The notes: generated by a model from the sequence alone, not told the origin. Counted from the stretch's first letter, positions 17,760 through 27,859 are shown. The stretch is DNA of 64,000 nucleotides from an uncultured Maribacter sp. (GCF_947500405.1 NZ_CANMRY010000001.1:1-64000), one strand, 5' to 3'. Made by a program: numbers and translations.

Positions 17760-18266
17760 TAATTGCTTAATAGTTTCTACTGTTTCTTCTGGAGTTCTAG
17801 TATCTGTATTTAAGGTATTATGGGCTTTGGAATAAAAGAAACTCCTTTCGAACATATGCTTTCCAATAAATTCTGGCATTTCCTCATCCTTAATATTTTT
17901 AATTAGCGGTCTATGCTCTTTCTCTAAAGAAAGGCGTTTTACTAACTCATTAATCCCCACCTTTATATAAAATACATTTTTAGTTGCAGAAAGTATTGTG
18001 CTCATGTTTACACCATAACAAGGAGTACCTCCTCCCGTAGAAAGAACTATATTTTTTTCTTTATTTAAAATTTCTTCTAAATAATAAAGTTCTTTTTTTC
18101 TAAAATAAATCTCCCCTTTTTCTTTAAAAATATCAGGGATTGTTTTTTTTTCTGAATCTTCAATATAATCATCTAAATCTAAAAAAGAAAGGTTCATATT
18201 TTTCGCAAGTAACTTACCAACAGTAGTTTTACCACTCCCCATATAGCCTACTAAAACAATTTTCAT
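17751..18266 (-). CDS. aroK: Shikimate kinase
   Basis: 171 aa. Phosphorylates shikimate in the aromatic amino-acid pathway. P-loop GYMGSGKTTVGKLLA (about 7-21), substrate-binding DLDDYIE (31-37), FRKKELYYLE with its Arg, STGGGTPCYGVN (glycine-rich shikimate site), and the lid Arg in LSLEKEHRPLIKN. No other aro genes are adjacent. It lies alone on the minus strand. Confidence 0.95.
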   Translation of the reverse strand: MKIVLVGYMGSGKTTVGKLLAKNMNLSFLDLDDYIEDSEKKTIPDIFKEKGEIYFRKKELYYLEEILNKEKNIVLSTGGGTPCYGVNMSTILSATKNVFYIKVGINELVKRLSLEKEHRPLIKNIKDEEMPEFIGKHMFERSFFYSKAHNTLNTDTRTPEETVETIKQLLV

Positions 18267-18340
18267 ACAGTATTTTTTTTTACAAAATTCAGCTAATTAA
18301 TAACCATTTCAAAGAATTTTAAAATTTCTTTAAAATCTCC

Positions 18341-18370
18341 TTGCTAAATTAATTAAACGTACTATATTTG
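18341..18370 (+). promoter_or_regulatory. Promoter of the first tRNA-Lys
   Basis: TTG at 18341-18343, 19 bases, then TATATTTG at 18363-18370, a near-ideal Bacteroidota promoter, 34 bases before the tRNA. Confidence 0.75.
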
Positions 18371-18404
18371 CACCCGCAATAAGGATTTTAGTTCTTTATA
18401 TTTT

Positions 18405-18477
18405 GACCTGGTAGCTCAGTTGGTAGAGCATCTCCCTTTTAAGGAGAGGGTCCTGGGTTCGAGCCCCAGCCAGGTCA
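18405..18477 (+). tRNA. tRNA-Lys (anticodon TTT)
   Basis: 73-nt cloverleaf: acceptor GACCTGG/CCAGGTC, D-arm GCTC..GAGC, anticodon stem TCTCC/GGAGA with loop CTTTTAA, T-arm CTGGG TTCGAGC CCCAG, discriminator A. The 3' CCA is not encoded. Confidence 0.98.
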
Positions 18478-18486
18478 CAGATACTT

Positions 18487-18516
18487 AAAAACCTCTTTAT
18501 TTAAAGAGGTTTTTTA
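18487..18516 (+). terminator. Terminator after the first tRNA-Lys
   Basis: AAAACCTCTTT and AAAGAGGTTTT pair around a short loop and are followed by T residues. Confidence 0.8.
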
Positions 18517-18573
18517 ATTTAAATATGTGCTCTGTTTATTATTATAAAAATCACATAAGTTCTTCATAATTTT

Positions 18574-18646
18574 GACCTGGTAGCTCAGTTGGTAGAGCAT
18601 CTCCCTTTTAAGGAGAGGGTCCTGGGTTCGAGCCCCAGCCAGGTCA
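18574..18646 (+). tRNA. tRNA-Lys (anticodon TTT), second identical copy
   Basis: All 73 bases are identical to the copy at 18405. It lies 96 bases downstream, beyond a terminator. The stretch 18647-18919 up to the LacI gene contains no gene I can recognise. Confidence 0.98.
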
Positions 18647-18919
18647 CTAAATAAACTTATTTTTTTTATATACTTCAGAAAAATTAAATAGTAACTACAC
18701 CTAAACAGAACAAAATAAGTTCCTTTTTTGTCAAAAAATTACATGTAAAAATTTTGTGATAAAAGATTTTACTCGTGGTTTTTTTAAGCATTATCCCTAA
18801 ATAATAGAATATTCTGATTAATAATAATGCACGCGAATAAACTTATACTGCTTTAATAAATGAAATTTTCTTTTTTAAATCCTATTTTTACAATTATAAA
18901 TTAGTCATTTGCTTAAAAC

Positions 18920-19951
18920 ATGGGAATAAAACAAATTGCAAAACTCGCAAATGTATCTATTGGTACAGTAGACCGTGTTATTCATAAAAGGCCAGGTGTT
19001 TCTAAAGAAACAAAAGCAAAGATTCTTAAAATTATAGAAGAAACCGGATATACAAAAAACACTACTGCTAGCAGGCTTAAGCTAGCTTCTATAAAAAAGA
19101 TAAAATTTGCTGTGTTATTGCCTGAGACCAAAAAAGAATGGAATTATTGGAAACTACCTATTCAAGGCATAAATAATGCCGTTAATGAATTAAAAGAAAT
19201 GGGGGTTGCTGTAGACTTTTTATATTTCACAGATTCTAATACGTATACAAAAAGTATAGAATTTATTTTTTTGAAAGAATATAACGCTATTATTACAGTT
19301 CCTTTTTTTAAAAAAGAAAGTAATACTCTATTACAAAAAGCTGCTAAAAAAAAAACTACCGTTGTTTTTTTAGATACCGAAATAGACTTAGAAAAAAATG
19401 CTCACTTTATTAGGCAAAACTCTCATCAAGCAGGTAAAGTTGCCGGAAGATTACTTTATGGCCTTGTTGGTGCAGATGGGGAATACCTTGTTATAAATAA
19501 ACAAAACGACAAAGGAACTTTAGTTAACAACTTACAAAGAGAGGATGGTTTTAAAGAGTTTATAAAAAGTGTACAGTACAAAAAAGAAATACTTTCTAAA
19601 TCTTATATCTTTAAAAAAGACTTTAATTTATGTCCTGATTTAATTACATGGTTAAAAACTAAGTCTCTAAAAGGGATTTTCGTAACAAATTCTAAATCTC
19701 ATATTATTGTAAAAGCATTAAACAAAGAAGGTATTACAAATACGCAAATAATTGGGTTTGATTTGAATGACAAAAATATTAACTGCTTAAAAAATGAAGA
19801 AATAAGCTTCCTAATTAATCAGCAACCTGAATTGCAAGGATATATGGCCATTAAAAACTTATTTAACCATATTGCTAAGCAAGAAACTTTAAAAACAAAC
19901 TACAATATTCCTATAGATATTATCTTAAAAGAAAACCTTTTAACTTCATAG
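18920..19951 (+). CDS. LacI-family transcriptional regulator
   Basis: 343 aa. N-terminal LacI HTH (IKQIAKLANVSIGTVDRVIHKRPGVS, with the hinge near residues 50-60) followed by a periplasmic-binding-protein-like sensor domain (about 63-340; FAVLLPETKKEWNYW, KSLKGIFVTNSKSHIIVK, QIIGFDLNDKNI). The sensor resembles the sugar-binding type with a LPVE-like opening. Such regulators usually sit beside a sugar utilisation locus, but its neighbours here are only tRNAs, so the target is not evident. Not near gntK-gntP. Confidence 0.92.
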   Translation: MGIKQIAKLANVSIGTVDRVIHKRPGVSKETKAKILKIIEETGYTKNTTASRLKLASIKKIKFAVLLPETKKEWNYWKLPIQGINNAVNELKEMGVAVDFLYFTDSNTYTKSIEFIFLKEYNAIITVPFFKKESNTLLQKAAKKKTTVVFLDTEIDLEKNAHFIRQNSHQAGKVAGRLLYGLVGADGEYLVINKQNDKGTLVNNLQREDGFKEFIKSVQYKKEILSKSYIFKKDFNLCPDLITWLKTKSLKGIFVTNSKSHIIVKALNKEGITNTQIIGFDLNDKNINCLKNEEISFLINQQPELQGYMAIKNLFNHIAKQETLKTNYNIPIDIILKENLLTS

Positions 19952-19993
19952 AAACAAAACTCTAAATTAATTTTTAGTTCCCCACTAGCTTTA

Positions 19994-20001
19994 TATATTT
20001 G
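19994..20001 (+). promoter_or_regulatory. -7 element of the tRNA-Leu promoter
   Basis: TATATTTG located 15 bases before the mature tRNA; no clear TTG at -33. Confidence 0.5.
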
Positions 20002-20015
20002 CGCTTTATTATATT

Positions 20016-20099
20016 GCCCACGTGGCGGAATTGGTAGACGTGCTACCTTGAGGGGGTAGTGTTCTTATGGACGTGCTGGTTCGACTCCAGTCGTGGGCA
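20016..20099 (+). tRNA. tRNA-Leu (anticodon GAG)
   Basis: 84-nt type II tRNA with a long variable arm. Acceptor GCCCACG/CGTGGGC, anticodon stem CTACC/GGTAG with loop TTGAGGG, T-loop TTCGACT, discriminator A, CCA not encoded. Confidence 0.96.
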
Positions 20100-20100
20100 C

Positions 20101-20135
20101 AAAACGCTTTTTTACTATGTATAAAAGCGTTTTTT
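20101..20135. terminator. Terminator shared by tRNA-Leu and the TlpA pair
   Basis: Perfect stem AAAACGCTTTT (20101-20111) / AAAAGCGTTTT (20123-20133), with T-runs in both directions, between the convergent units. Confidence 0.85.
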
Positions 20136-20697
20136 ATTCCGCAACAATAAGTCCATCTATTAATTTTCTGGTTTTATCACTATTCCAATCTGCGGCACCC
20201 GTTTTGACTACTACAATTTCTCCTTTCTTATTAACTATATAGGTTGTTGGTATACTATTAGATGAAAAAGCCTCTGGTGCTTTAGAATACTCGTAATACA
20301 CAGGAAAAGTAAAATGATTTTCTTGAAGATAAGCATTTACTTTTTCAGGGGCATCTTGTGCTATAAATAAGAATACAACATCTTTATTATAGGTTGCATA
20401 TAATTCTTGTAAACTTGGCATTTCTGCAACGCAAGGAGGGCACCAAGTAGCCCAAACATTTATTAATACTACCTTACCCTTTGTTTCTCTTAAGTTTATG
20501 TGTTCCAATTTAGAAGTACGTAACTGCCAATTATAATCCTTAATTATAACCCGCTCTTCTTCATTCACCATAGAAGGACTAAAAGAAATTATTCTATTTA
20601 CATATACTTTAATAGAAAAACCTAAGGGAGTAAATAACAATATAACTAGTAGCGCAACAAACAGTATATTACCAATTAGTTTCTTGTTTATTTTCAT
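20134..20697 (-). CDS. TlpA-like membrane-anchored thioredoxin
   Basis: 187 aa. One N-terminal membrane anchor (about 8-28), then a thioredoxin fold facing the periplasm (about 50-187) with intact active site NVWATWCPPCVAEMPSLQ and the cis-Pro in SNSIPTTYIVNKKGEIV. Likely a thiol-disulfide reductase for exported proteins or cytochromes. It lies one base downstream of a paralogue whose active site is damaged, so the two are co-transcribed. Confidence 0.93.
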   Translation of the reverse strand: MKINKKLIGNILFVALLVILLFTPLGFSIKVYVNRIISFSPSMVNEEERVIIKDYNWQLRTSKLEHINLRETKGKVVLINVWATWCPPCVAEMPSLQELYATYNKDVVFLFIAQDAPEKVNAYLQENHFTFPVYYEYSKAPEAFSSNSIPTTYIVNKKGEIVVVKTGAADWNSDKTRKLIDGLIVAE

Positions 20698-20698
20698 C

Positions 20699-21253
20699 TT
20701 ACTCCTTTATCAAATCTTGCAACAAAGTATCTATTGTATTATTATCCCAATCTGCAATATCTAATTCTTTAATAACAACCTCTCCTTTTTTATTTAAAAG
20801 ATAAGATGCTGGTGCCTCTAAAATTTCTAATGGCGATTTTTTTCCTATAAATAGATAGGTTACAGGAAAAGTAAATTTATTTTTTATCATAAATTCTTCC
20901 ACTGGCGCCCTTTCCTCATTGGTTATAATATAAAAATCTACTGTATCCTTATATTTATTATATACTTCTTGAATTTCTTGTAACTCTGCTGCACAAGGCA
21001 AACGCCACGAAGCCCAAAAATTAACAAAAACAACTTTCCCTTTAGATTTATTAAAATTAAAAACATTCCAATTAGGGTCTTTTAATTCCCATTCATAATC
21101 TTTAATTTTTTCTCTATTCTCTACTGCAATAACAGTTGGTGTTTTAGCAAATATTTTATTTAACCACACCTTACCATAATAACCCACTGGGGTAACAAAA
21201 AAAGAGGCTACTGCAACTATTAATACTACGTTTACTAATGTTTTTTTACTCAT
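20699..21253 (-). CDS. TlpA-like protein with a lost catalytic cysteine
   Basis: 184 aa, same layout as its downstream neighbour: membrane anchor (about 7-26), thioredoxin fold (about 50-184) and a LEAPASYLLNKKGEVV cis-Pro loop. The active site reads FWASWRLPCAAELQ: the attacking Cys of WCxPC is Arg84 (codon CGT, one transition from TGT) while Cys87 remains. It cannot do normal CXXC redox chemistry; it may bind a partner, act through the single Cys, or be decaying. The rest of the frame is intact. -7 element TAGTTTTG at 21269-21262. Confidence 0.92.
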   Translation of the reverse strand: MSKKTLVNVVLIVAVASFFVTPVGYYGKVWLNKIFAKTPTVIAVENREKIKDYEWELKDPNWNVFNFNKSKGKVVFVNFWASWRLPCAAELQEIQEVYNKYKDTVDFYIITNEERAPVEEFMIKNKFTFPVTYLFIGKKSPLEILEAPASYLLNKKGEVVIKELDIADWDNNTIDTLLQDLIKE

Positions 21254-21268
21254 ATATACTCCAAAACT

Positions 21269-21300
21269 AAAAAACTCCTGAAGAAAATCAGGAGTTTTTT
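21269..21300 (-). terminator. Terminator of the aconitase gene
   Basis: AAAACTCCTGA and TCAGGAGTTTT pair around AGAAAA with T-runs. It lies 23 bases beyond the acn stop codon on the minus strand and overlaps the start region of the next TlpA-like gene. Confidence 0.8.
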
Positions 21301-21322
21301 ATTAAATATTTATAACTAGCAA

Positions 21323-23596
21323 TTAGCTAGCGTTTTCCATTTTTATAACATTTAAAGCAGAACCTTTTCTGTACCACTCTATTTGCGCATCATTATAGGT
21401 ATGGTTAGCCATAATAACATCTTTACTTCCGTTTGCATGAACAATTTCAATTGTTAATTGCTTATCCGGAGCAAACTCAGAAATATCTATAAAATTAAAC
21501 GTATCATCTTCTTGAATTACATCATAATCATTCTCATTTGCAAACGTTAATCCTAACATACCTTGTTTTTTAAGGTTGGTCTCATGAATACGAGCAAAAG
21601 ATTTTACAATAACTGCTGCAACCCCTAAATGCCTAGGCTCCATTGCTGCATGCTCACGAGAAGAACCTTCTCCGTAATTATGGTCTCCAACTACAATACT
21701 TCTTATACCTGCAGCTTTATATGCGCGTGCCGTATCTGGAACACCACCAAAGTCTCCTGTTAATTGATTCTTTACAAAATTAGTTTTCTTACCAAAAGCA
21801 TTTACAGCACCTATTAAACAGTTATTAGAAATATTATCTAAATGTCCACGGAAACGCAACCAAGGCCCAGCCATAGAAATATGATCTGTTGTACATTTAC
21901 CAAAAGCTTTTATTAATAATTTAGCTCCAATTAAACTCTCATCTTTTATAGGAGTAAAAGGCTCTAGCAACTGCAATCTTTCAGAATCTGGAGATACTTT
22001 AACCACAACACCAGAACCATCTTCATCTGGAGCTAAAAAGCCTGCATCTTTTACATCAAACCCTTTTGGTGGTAATTCCCATCCTGTTGGTTCATCAAAC
22101 ATTACTTCTTCTCCGTTTTTATTAATTAGGGTATCTGTAATTGGATTAAAATCTAATCTTCCAGCAATAGCAATAGCTGCAGTAATTTCTGGAGAAGCTA
22201 CAAAAGCATGTGTATTTGGGTTACCATCTGCACGCTTGGCAAAGTTTCTATTAAAAGAGTGTACAATACTATTTTTAGGAGCATTCTTAGGATCACTATA
22301 TCTTGCCCATTGCCCAATACATGGTCCACAGGCATTTGTAAAAATTTTAGCATCTAGGTTTTCAAATATTCCTAGAATACCATCGCGCTCTGCAGTATAA
22401 CGCACTTGTTCCGAACCAGGGTTTATTCCCAATTCTGCTTTCATTTTTATTCCTTTATCAATAGCTTGTTGCGCTATGGATGAAGCTCTAGACAAATCTT
22501 CATAAGAAGAGTTAGTACAAGAACCTATTAATCCCCACTCTACCGCTATAGGCCAATCATTCTCTGTAGCCTTTACATTCATATCTGTACCAACTTTGGT
22601 AGATAAATCTGGCGTGAAAGGGCCATTTAATAATGGTGTTAATTCCGATAAATTAATTTCTATAAGCTCATCAAAATAGTCCTTCGGATTTGCATAAACT
22701 TCTGCATCACCAGTTAAGTATTCCTTAACCTCATTTGCTGCATCTGCAATATCTGCCCTATCCGTAGCTCTTAGATAACGTTCCATAGCTGCGTCATACC
22801 CAAAAGTGGATGTTGTAGCACCTATTTCTGCACCCATATTACAAATAGTTCCTTTTCCTGTACAAGATAAAGATATAGCCCCAGGGCCAAAATATTCTAC
22901 TATAGCTCCAGTTCCTCCTTTTGCTGTTAAAATTTCTGCTACTTTTAAAATAACATCTTTAGGAGCTGTCCAACCAGAAATTGTTCCTGTTAACTTAACT
23001 CCTATTAATTTAGGAAACTTTAATTCCCAAGCCATTCCTGCCATAACATCTACAGCATCTGCACCACCAACACCAATAGCTACCATTCCTAAACCACCAG
23101 CATTTACAGTGTGCGAATCGGTTCCAATCATCATTCCTCCTGGAAATGCATAATTTTCTAATACTACCTGATGAATAATACCTGCTCCTGGTTTCCAAAA
23201 ACCAATTCCGTATTTATTAGAAACCGACTCTAAAAAATCAAAAACTTCTGCACTTGTAGTATTTGCTGATTTTAAATCTGCTGAAGCTCCGTCTTTTGCT
23301 TGTATTAAGTGATCACAATGTACTGTGGTTGGTACTGCAACTTTAGTCTTCCCCGCTTGCATAAATTGTAATAGTGCCATTTGTGCCGTTGCATCTTGAC
23401 ACGCAATACGGTCTGGCGCAAAATCTACATAATCTTTCCCTCTTACAAATGCTTTGTTTGCTTTACCATCCCATAAATGGGCATATAAAATCTTTTCTGC
23501 TAAAGTTAAAGGTTTACCTACTACTTGTTTTGCAGCATCTACTCTATTTTTAAGATTTGAGTAAACTCCTTTAATCATGTCAATATCAAATGCCAT
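21323..23596 (-). CDS. Aconitate hydratase (mitochondrial-type, 757 aa)
   Basis: Interconverts citrate and isocitrate in the TCA cycle. 757 aa, close to mitochondrial aconitase and shorter than E. coli AcnA (about 890). Iron-sulfur ligands lie in [14 protein letters not shown] and [19 protein letters not shown]-type substrate region appears as [12 protein letters not shown], plus [18 protein letters not shown] and the swivel-domain [28 protein letters not shown] -7 element lies at 23672-23665. The second aconitase (acnB-type) is 5 kb away on the same strand. Confidence 0.96.
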   Translation of the reverse strand: MAFDIDMIKGVYSNLKNRVDAAKQVVGKPLTLAEKILYAHLWDGKANKAFVRGKDYVDFAPDRIACQDATAQMALLQFMQAGKTKVAVPTTVHCDHLIQAKDGASADLKSANTTSAEVFDFLESVSNKYGIGFWKPGAGIIHQVVLENYAFPGGMMIGTDSHTVNAGGLGMVAIGVGGADAVDVMAGMAWELKFPKLIGVKLTGTISGWTAPKDVILKVAEILTAKGGTGAIVEYFGPGAISLSCTGKGTICNMGAEIGATTSTFGYDAAMERYLRATDRADIADAANEVKEYLTGDAEVYANPKDYFDELIEINLSELTPLLNGPFTPDLSTKVGTDMNVKATENDWPIAVEWGLIGSCTNSSYEDLSRASSIAQQAIDKGIKMKAELGINPGSEQVRYTAERDGILGIFENLDAKIFTNACGPCIGQWARYSDPKNAPKNSIVHSFNRNFAKRADGNPNTHAFVASPEITAAIAIAGRLDFNPITDTLINKNGEEVMFDEPTGWELPPKGFDVKDAGFLAPDEDGSGVVVKVSPDSERLQLLEPFTPIKDESLIGAKLLIKAFGKCTTDHISMAGPWLRFRGHLDNISNNCLIGAVNAFGKKTNFVKNQLTGDFGGVPDTARAYKAAGIRSIVVGDHNYGEGSSREHAAMEPRHLGVAAVIVKSFARIHETNLKKQGMLGLTFANENDYDVIQEDDTFNFIDISEFAPDKQLTIEIVHANGSKDVIMANHTYNDAQIEWYRKGSALNVIKMENAS

Positions 23597-23789
23597 AAGA
23601 TTTTTATTTTTAATTTCTTTTTAAGTTTTCTCTAAGGTACAAAAATTACCACATTCCTATAAAGCAAATATACAATCTATTCGTACGGTCATCTCCAGTA
23701 ACTAAATCCTCTTTGAAATAAAATTTTTTTGACACGAATTCGTTATTCTTAGTAATACAGACCTTTCCTAATCCCTAAAAATATCTACT

Positions 23790-26700
23790 GTGAAGATTAA
23801 AAAATTCTGGAAACGAATTTTACTAGCATTAATCTTAGTTCCAATGCTATTAATAGGGAGCCTAATGCTATATATTCAGAGTAATCAATCTGAAATTATT
23901 AAAGGAGAAATTACCAAACTAAACAAAGAACACAAAGGGCTTATTAGAGTTGGCAAAAGCAAATTATCTCTTTTTAGCAATTTTCCGTACGTCTCTATAA
24001 AAGTATATGATGTACAGATTTTGGAAACAAAAAAAGACAATGCGCCTATTATCATGAATGTAAAAGACATATTCGTAGGTTTTAATCTATGGGATATTGC
24101 AAAGGGAAATTATGATATTCAGTCTTTAGTACTAGAAGAAGGCGTTTTTAATGTCGTAATTCATGAAAATAACACTACTAATATTCAAAATTCCTTAGCT
24201 AGCACACAAGAATCAGAAACACCATCTACTAGTATTCATTTAAAAAAAATAAAATTTAAAAATCTTGATATTCACACATTAGATGAAGCTACCAATACTG
24301 ATGTTGAAAAATTTATTTATACTGGAGTAGGTGGTTTTAGTCAAACAGACAGTATCATCGCAGGGCATATAGATACCGATTTTGAATTAAATGTGATAAA
24401 AGATGGAGATACGACTTTTATTCATAAAAAACATTTTGAAATTCATACCGATGTGGCATTTAATGAATACACTGGCATTCTAAACATACAACCTTCGGGT
24501 ATTGTCATGGAGAATGGGGATTTTGAACTAGAAGGCTCTATAGATACAAAGAATGATGTAGACCTTAACCTTTCTATAAAGGGAACTAAGCCCAATTTTG
24601 ATATGCTTATTGCTTTTGCTCCTACAGATGTAATACCCATATTAGATAAGTACAAAAATGCTGGTGAAATTTATTTTAATGCTACTATTCAAGGACCGTC
24701 TAACAAAGGAAACCGACCTTTTATAAACGCCAACTTTGGAGCAGGAAAAGCCTTTTTGGAGAATACCCAAAAAAGAAAAAAAATAGATAATATGGGTTTC
24801 CATGGCCATTTTACAAATGGCGCAAATAGAAATACCAGTACTATGGAATTTTCTTTAACCGATATGACTGCATCTTTAGAAAAGGGAGAATTTAAAGGGT
24901 CTCTTTTTGTAAAGAATTTTGAATCTCCTGAAATCGACATGCAACTAAACTCAAATTTTAATCTCGATTTTGTTACAGACTTTTTTAACCTACAACAAGT
25001 ACAAGATGCCTCTGGGCAAGTATCCCTGAAAATGAATTTTCATGATATTATAGACATAGATAATCCCGAAAAGGCCTTAGAAAAACTGAACCAAGCTTAT
25101 TTTGCAGAATTATTGGTAAAAGATTTGAGTCTGTCTTCTAAAGAGCTTCCAGCTCCCTTACAGAATCTAAATGTACATTTAGTAATGAATGGCAAGGAAG
25201 CAACATTGCATAAGTTTCAATTATTAATGGGTAATACCGATGTATCTATACGTGGTTTTCTTTCCAATTTACCAGCCATAGTACACCATACCAACATTCC
25301 AGTAAAAGCGCATTTAGATATAGCCTCTAACACCATAGATGTTTCCGAATTAACTGGTTTTTCAAAAAAGGATTCTATACAAACTGGTATCGATGAACAA
25401 ATAAAAAACTTAAGTCTAGGGCTTTCTTTTAAAACTTCTGCCAAAGATTGTACAGAAACTACTTATTTGCCTAAAGGAGAATTTTTTATAGATAGTTTAT
25501 ATGCAGACTTAAAACATTATCCGCATAAACTACATGATTTTCATGCCGATATATTAATAGATGAGAAAGACTTACAGTTAGTAGATTTTACAGGTTATAT
25601 AGATGATAGCGATTTTCATTTAAACGGCCTCATACATGATTATGGCTTTTGGATGCAACCAGAGCTTAACGGAGAGGTAGATTTAGATATTAATCTTACT
25701 GCTAAAAAACTAAAACTCGAAGACCTCTTTTCTTATAAAGGAGAAAATTACGTTCCCAAAGAGTACCAACATGAAACCTTTAACAATTTGGCATTGCATT
25801 TTGCGTCTAGCATGCATTATAAAGACTCCTCATTACATTCTATAGATTTGGATTTAGATAAGCTAGATACCAAAATGAAATTACACCCACTTCGTTTTCA
25901 TGATTTTAAAGGAAATATACATTACGGAGAGGAACATATAGTTATAAAAGATTTTCATGGAGAAATAGGAACTACCAATTTTAATTTTGATTTAAACTAT
26001 TATTTAGGGAAGGATGCACAAATAAAGAAAAGAGATAATTATTTAGCACTAAAAGCAAATTATATAGATTTTGATGCCCTTTTTAATTTTGATGCAAGTC
26101 CGCCAAAACAAACAGGAGTTGTTACTTCAAAAACTGAAGATGTAAAAGAGCATGCAGATGCATTTAACATATATGAGTTGCCATTTACAGATATGCAATT
26201 TAAGGCAGATATTACTCATTTTATATACCATAGAATAGACTTACAAAATATTAAAGCCGATTTAAGAACTACTCCTAACCATTACCTTTATGTAGATACA
26301 TTAGATATGAATGCCGCAGGAGGAAGTATTCAATTAAAAGGGTATTTTAATGGCAGTGATCCAAAACATATTTATATGCAGCCCAATTTGGTTTTAAATA
26401 ATGTGGATTTGGATAAATTGCTGTTCAAGTTTGAAAATTTTGGACAAGACCATCTCGTTTCAGATAATTTACAAGGAAAGCTTACTTCTAGAATTAATGG
26501 TAAAATTAGAGTATATCCAGATTTGGTGCCAGATTTAGACCAATCTACTTTAGATATGGATGTACAAGTATTAAACGGAAGATTAAAAAATTATAACCCA
26601 ATGCTAGCACTTTCCGATTATATGGAGGATAAAAACTTGCAAAATATTCGGTTTGACACCTTGCAGAATAACCTAAATATACAGCAAGGAAAAATTACCA

Positions 26701-26984
26701 TTCCCGCAATGACCATTGCTTCTACTCTAGGGCATATGCAACTTTCTGGTACGCATGATAATAATCAAAACATAGACTACGCCATACGTATTCCTTGGAA
26801 AACCGTAAAAAAAGCCGCTTGGCAAAAACTGTTTGGAGGCAAGAAAGATACTATTAGTAGTCTCCAACAAGAAGATGAAATTGTAAAAGTAGATGCTAAC
26901 CAAAAAACAAAATACCTTAATTTAAAAATTAAAGGAACTATAGACGACTACAAGGTGTCTTTAGGGAAGAAAAAAGGACAATAG
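23790..26984 (+). CDS. Large AsmA-like inner-membrane protein
   Basis: 1064 aa from GTG 23790 (MKIKKFWKRILLALILVPML, one N-terminal membrane helix). The remainder is predicted periplasmic, beta-rich, with an AsmA N-terminal segment and an AsmA-like C-terminal region around FHGEIGTTNFNFDLNYYL to DMNAAGGSIQLKGYF and TIASTLGHMQLSGTHDN. AsmA/TamB-type proteins are thought to carry lipids between membranes as bridge-like beta structures. It is a lone gene; no partner gene is adjacent and no terminator was found. Confidence 0.88.
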   Translation: MKIKKFWKRILLALILVPMLLIGSLMLYIQSNQSEIIKGEITKLNKEHKGLIRVGKSKLSLFSNFPYVSIKVYDVQILETKKDNAPIIMNVKDIFVGFNLWDIAKGNYDIQSLVLEEGVFNVVIHENNTTNIQNSLASTQESETPSTSIHLKKIKFKNLDIHTLDEATNTDVEKFIYTGVGGFSQTDSIIAGHIDTDFELNVIKDGDTTFIHKKHFEIHTDVAFNEYTGILNIQPSGIVMENGDFELEGSIDTKNDVDLNLSIKGTKPNFDMLIAFAPTDVIPILDKYKNAGEIYFNATIQGPSNKGNRPFINANFGAGKAFLENTQKRKKIDNMGFHGHFTNGANRNTSTMEFSLTDMTASLEKGEFKGSLFVKNFESPEIDMQLNSNFNLDFVTDFFNLQQVQDASGQVSLKMNFHDIIDIDNPEKALEKLNQAYFAELLVKDLSLSSKELPAPLQNLNVHLVMNGKEATLHKFQLLMGNTDVSIRGFLSNLPAIVHHTNIPVKAHLDIASNTIDVSELTGFSKKDSIQTGIDEQIKNLSLGLSFKTSAKDCTETTYLPKGEFFIDSLYADLKHYPHKLHDFHADILIDEKDLQLVDFTGYIDDSDFHLNGLIHDYGFWMQPELNGEVDLDINLTAKKLKLEDLFSYKGENYVPKEYQHETFNNLALHFASSMHYKDSSLHSIDLDLDKLDTKMKLHPLRFHDFKGNIHYGEEHIVIKDFHGEIGTTNFNFDLNYYLGKDAQIKKRDNYLALKANYIDFDALFNFDASPPKQTGVVTSKTEDVKEHADAFNIYELPFTDMQFKADITHFIYHRIDLQNIKADLRTTPNHYLYVDTLDMNAAGGSIQLKGYFNGSDPKHIYMQPNLVLNNVDLDKLLFKFENFGQDHLVSDNLQGKLTSRINGKIRVYPDLVPDLDQSTLDMDVQVLNGRLKNYNPMLALSDYMEDKNLQNIRFDTLQNNLNIQQGKITIPAMTIASTLGHMQLSGTHDNNQNIDYAIRIPWKTVKKAAWQKLFGGKKDTISSLQQEDEIVKVDANQKTKYLNLKIKGTIDDYKVSLGKKKGQ

Positions 26985-27168
26985 CAATTGTTATTTACTC
27001 CCAATAATTAAGAATTAAAAAGTAAAATTTAGTGCTTTTACTAAGAAACAATTCATCCTTTTTAACTTATATTGATTACTTGACTTTATCGAAAAATAAG
27101 GAAATTAGCATATCATTGGATACAAAATATTAATGTTCTTTTTTATCCGCGACAATCTGGTTTAATGA

Positions 27169-27423
27169 AATTATTTCAAAACAGAATTTAACCTATTAAA
27201 AGAATTAAACAAATTAAATCCATCAGTAAAGCACCACCTAATCGTTGGCTTTCTTATCAGCATCTGGATATTTATTTTGCTTATTATTAGAGCCTTTGAT
27301 GATGGCACATTGGACTTTCGCCTATGGTTTTTAATAAGTATTGGATTTAGCCTAACTGCATTAATATCGTATACTTTTCTTTCTCTTATTCAAAAAAAAA
27401 CTTATACTAAATTTTTAAAATGA
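27169..27423 (+). pseudogene. Truncated two-helix membrane fragment, possibly LytTR-type regulator
   Basis: The frame from 27169 to TGA at 27421-27423 encodes about 84 residues with two membrane segments (HHLIVGFLISIWIFILLI and LWFLISIGFSLTALISYTFL) separated by RAFDDGTLDFR. This layout recalls the membrane N-terminus of flavobacterial LytTR-domain regulators, but no DNA-binding part follows. There is no start codon in frame: the only nearby ATG (27165) is in another frame and stops after eight codons (MKLFQNRI). Best read as the remnant of a larger gene. The wider gap 26985-27494 holds nothing else I can name. Confidence 0.45.
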
Positions 27424-27494
27424 AGTATTAGCGTAAAAATACATATATAATTTTATAATTAAATTAACGTTTTAAAAGTGCTATTAAACTAATT

Positions 27495-27511
27495 TTGGCA
27501 CGGAAATAGCT
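27495..27511 (+). promoter_or_regulatory. Candidate sigma-54 promoter of the DUF2335 pair
   Basis: TTGGCACGGAAATAGCT matches the sigma-54 consensus YTGGCACGRNNNTTGCW with one mismatch and has the essential GG-N10-GC spacing (GG 27497-27498, GC 27509-27510). The transcript would start near 27522. A TAATTTTG that fits the vegetative -7 element overlaps at 27490-27497, so ordinary transcription is an alternative. Confidence 0.45.
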
Positions 27512-27619
27512 ATTTTTACGTACATTGTTGGCTCTATTTTTTTTATTATTACTTTTGTCAACGATTTAAAATTAAATATTTTTTATTATATTTAGATATC
27601 AAATCTCATAACAATAACT

Positions 27620-27859
27620 ATGAAAAAAAGAAAAATAAAATATAAGACTGATTATCTCTTACCTAAAAATAATTTTTTGGTTGGAATGGGGTCTATATTA
27701 AATTTAGCAGGTAGTTATTTTGAATATAATTACTCAAAGTCAGATGGTGATGCAGACCTAAAAGCTTTAACCTCAGATTGGGAAAATATCGGAGAAGATA
27801 TTAGAAAATCTAAAAGTAATTTTGAAAAAGAGAATAAACAAGAATTTTGTTTAAAATAA
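27620..27859 (+). CDS. Small protein, unknown, paired with DUF2335
   Basis: 79 aa, charged, with one modest hydrophobic patch (NNFLVGMGSILNLAGSYF, about 17-34) and an acidic helical second half (KSDGDADLKALTSDWENIG). Not a family I recognise with certainty. ATG at 27620 follows an AT-rich leader; the gene ends six bases before the DUF2335 start, so the two should be co-translated. No signal peptide. Confidence 0.7.
   Translation: MKKRKIKYKTDYLLPKNNFLVGMGSILNLAGSYFEYNYSKSDGDADLKALTSDWENIGEDIRKSKSNFEKENKQEFCLK

Noticed and set aside
18405..20099. tRNA genes as an integration (att) site
   Set aside because: No integrase and no repeated tRNA 3' end at a distance; the two tRNA-Lys are complete copies, not att duplicates.
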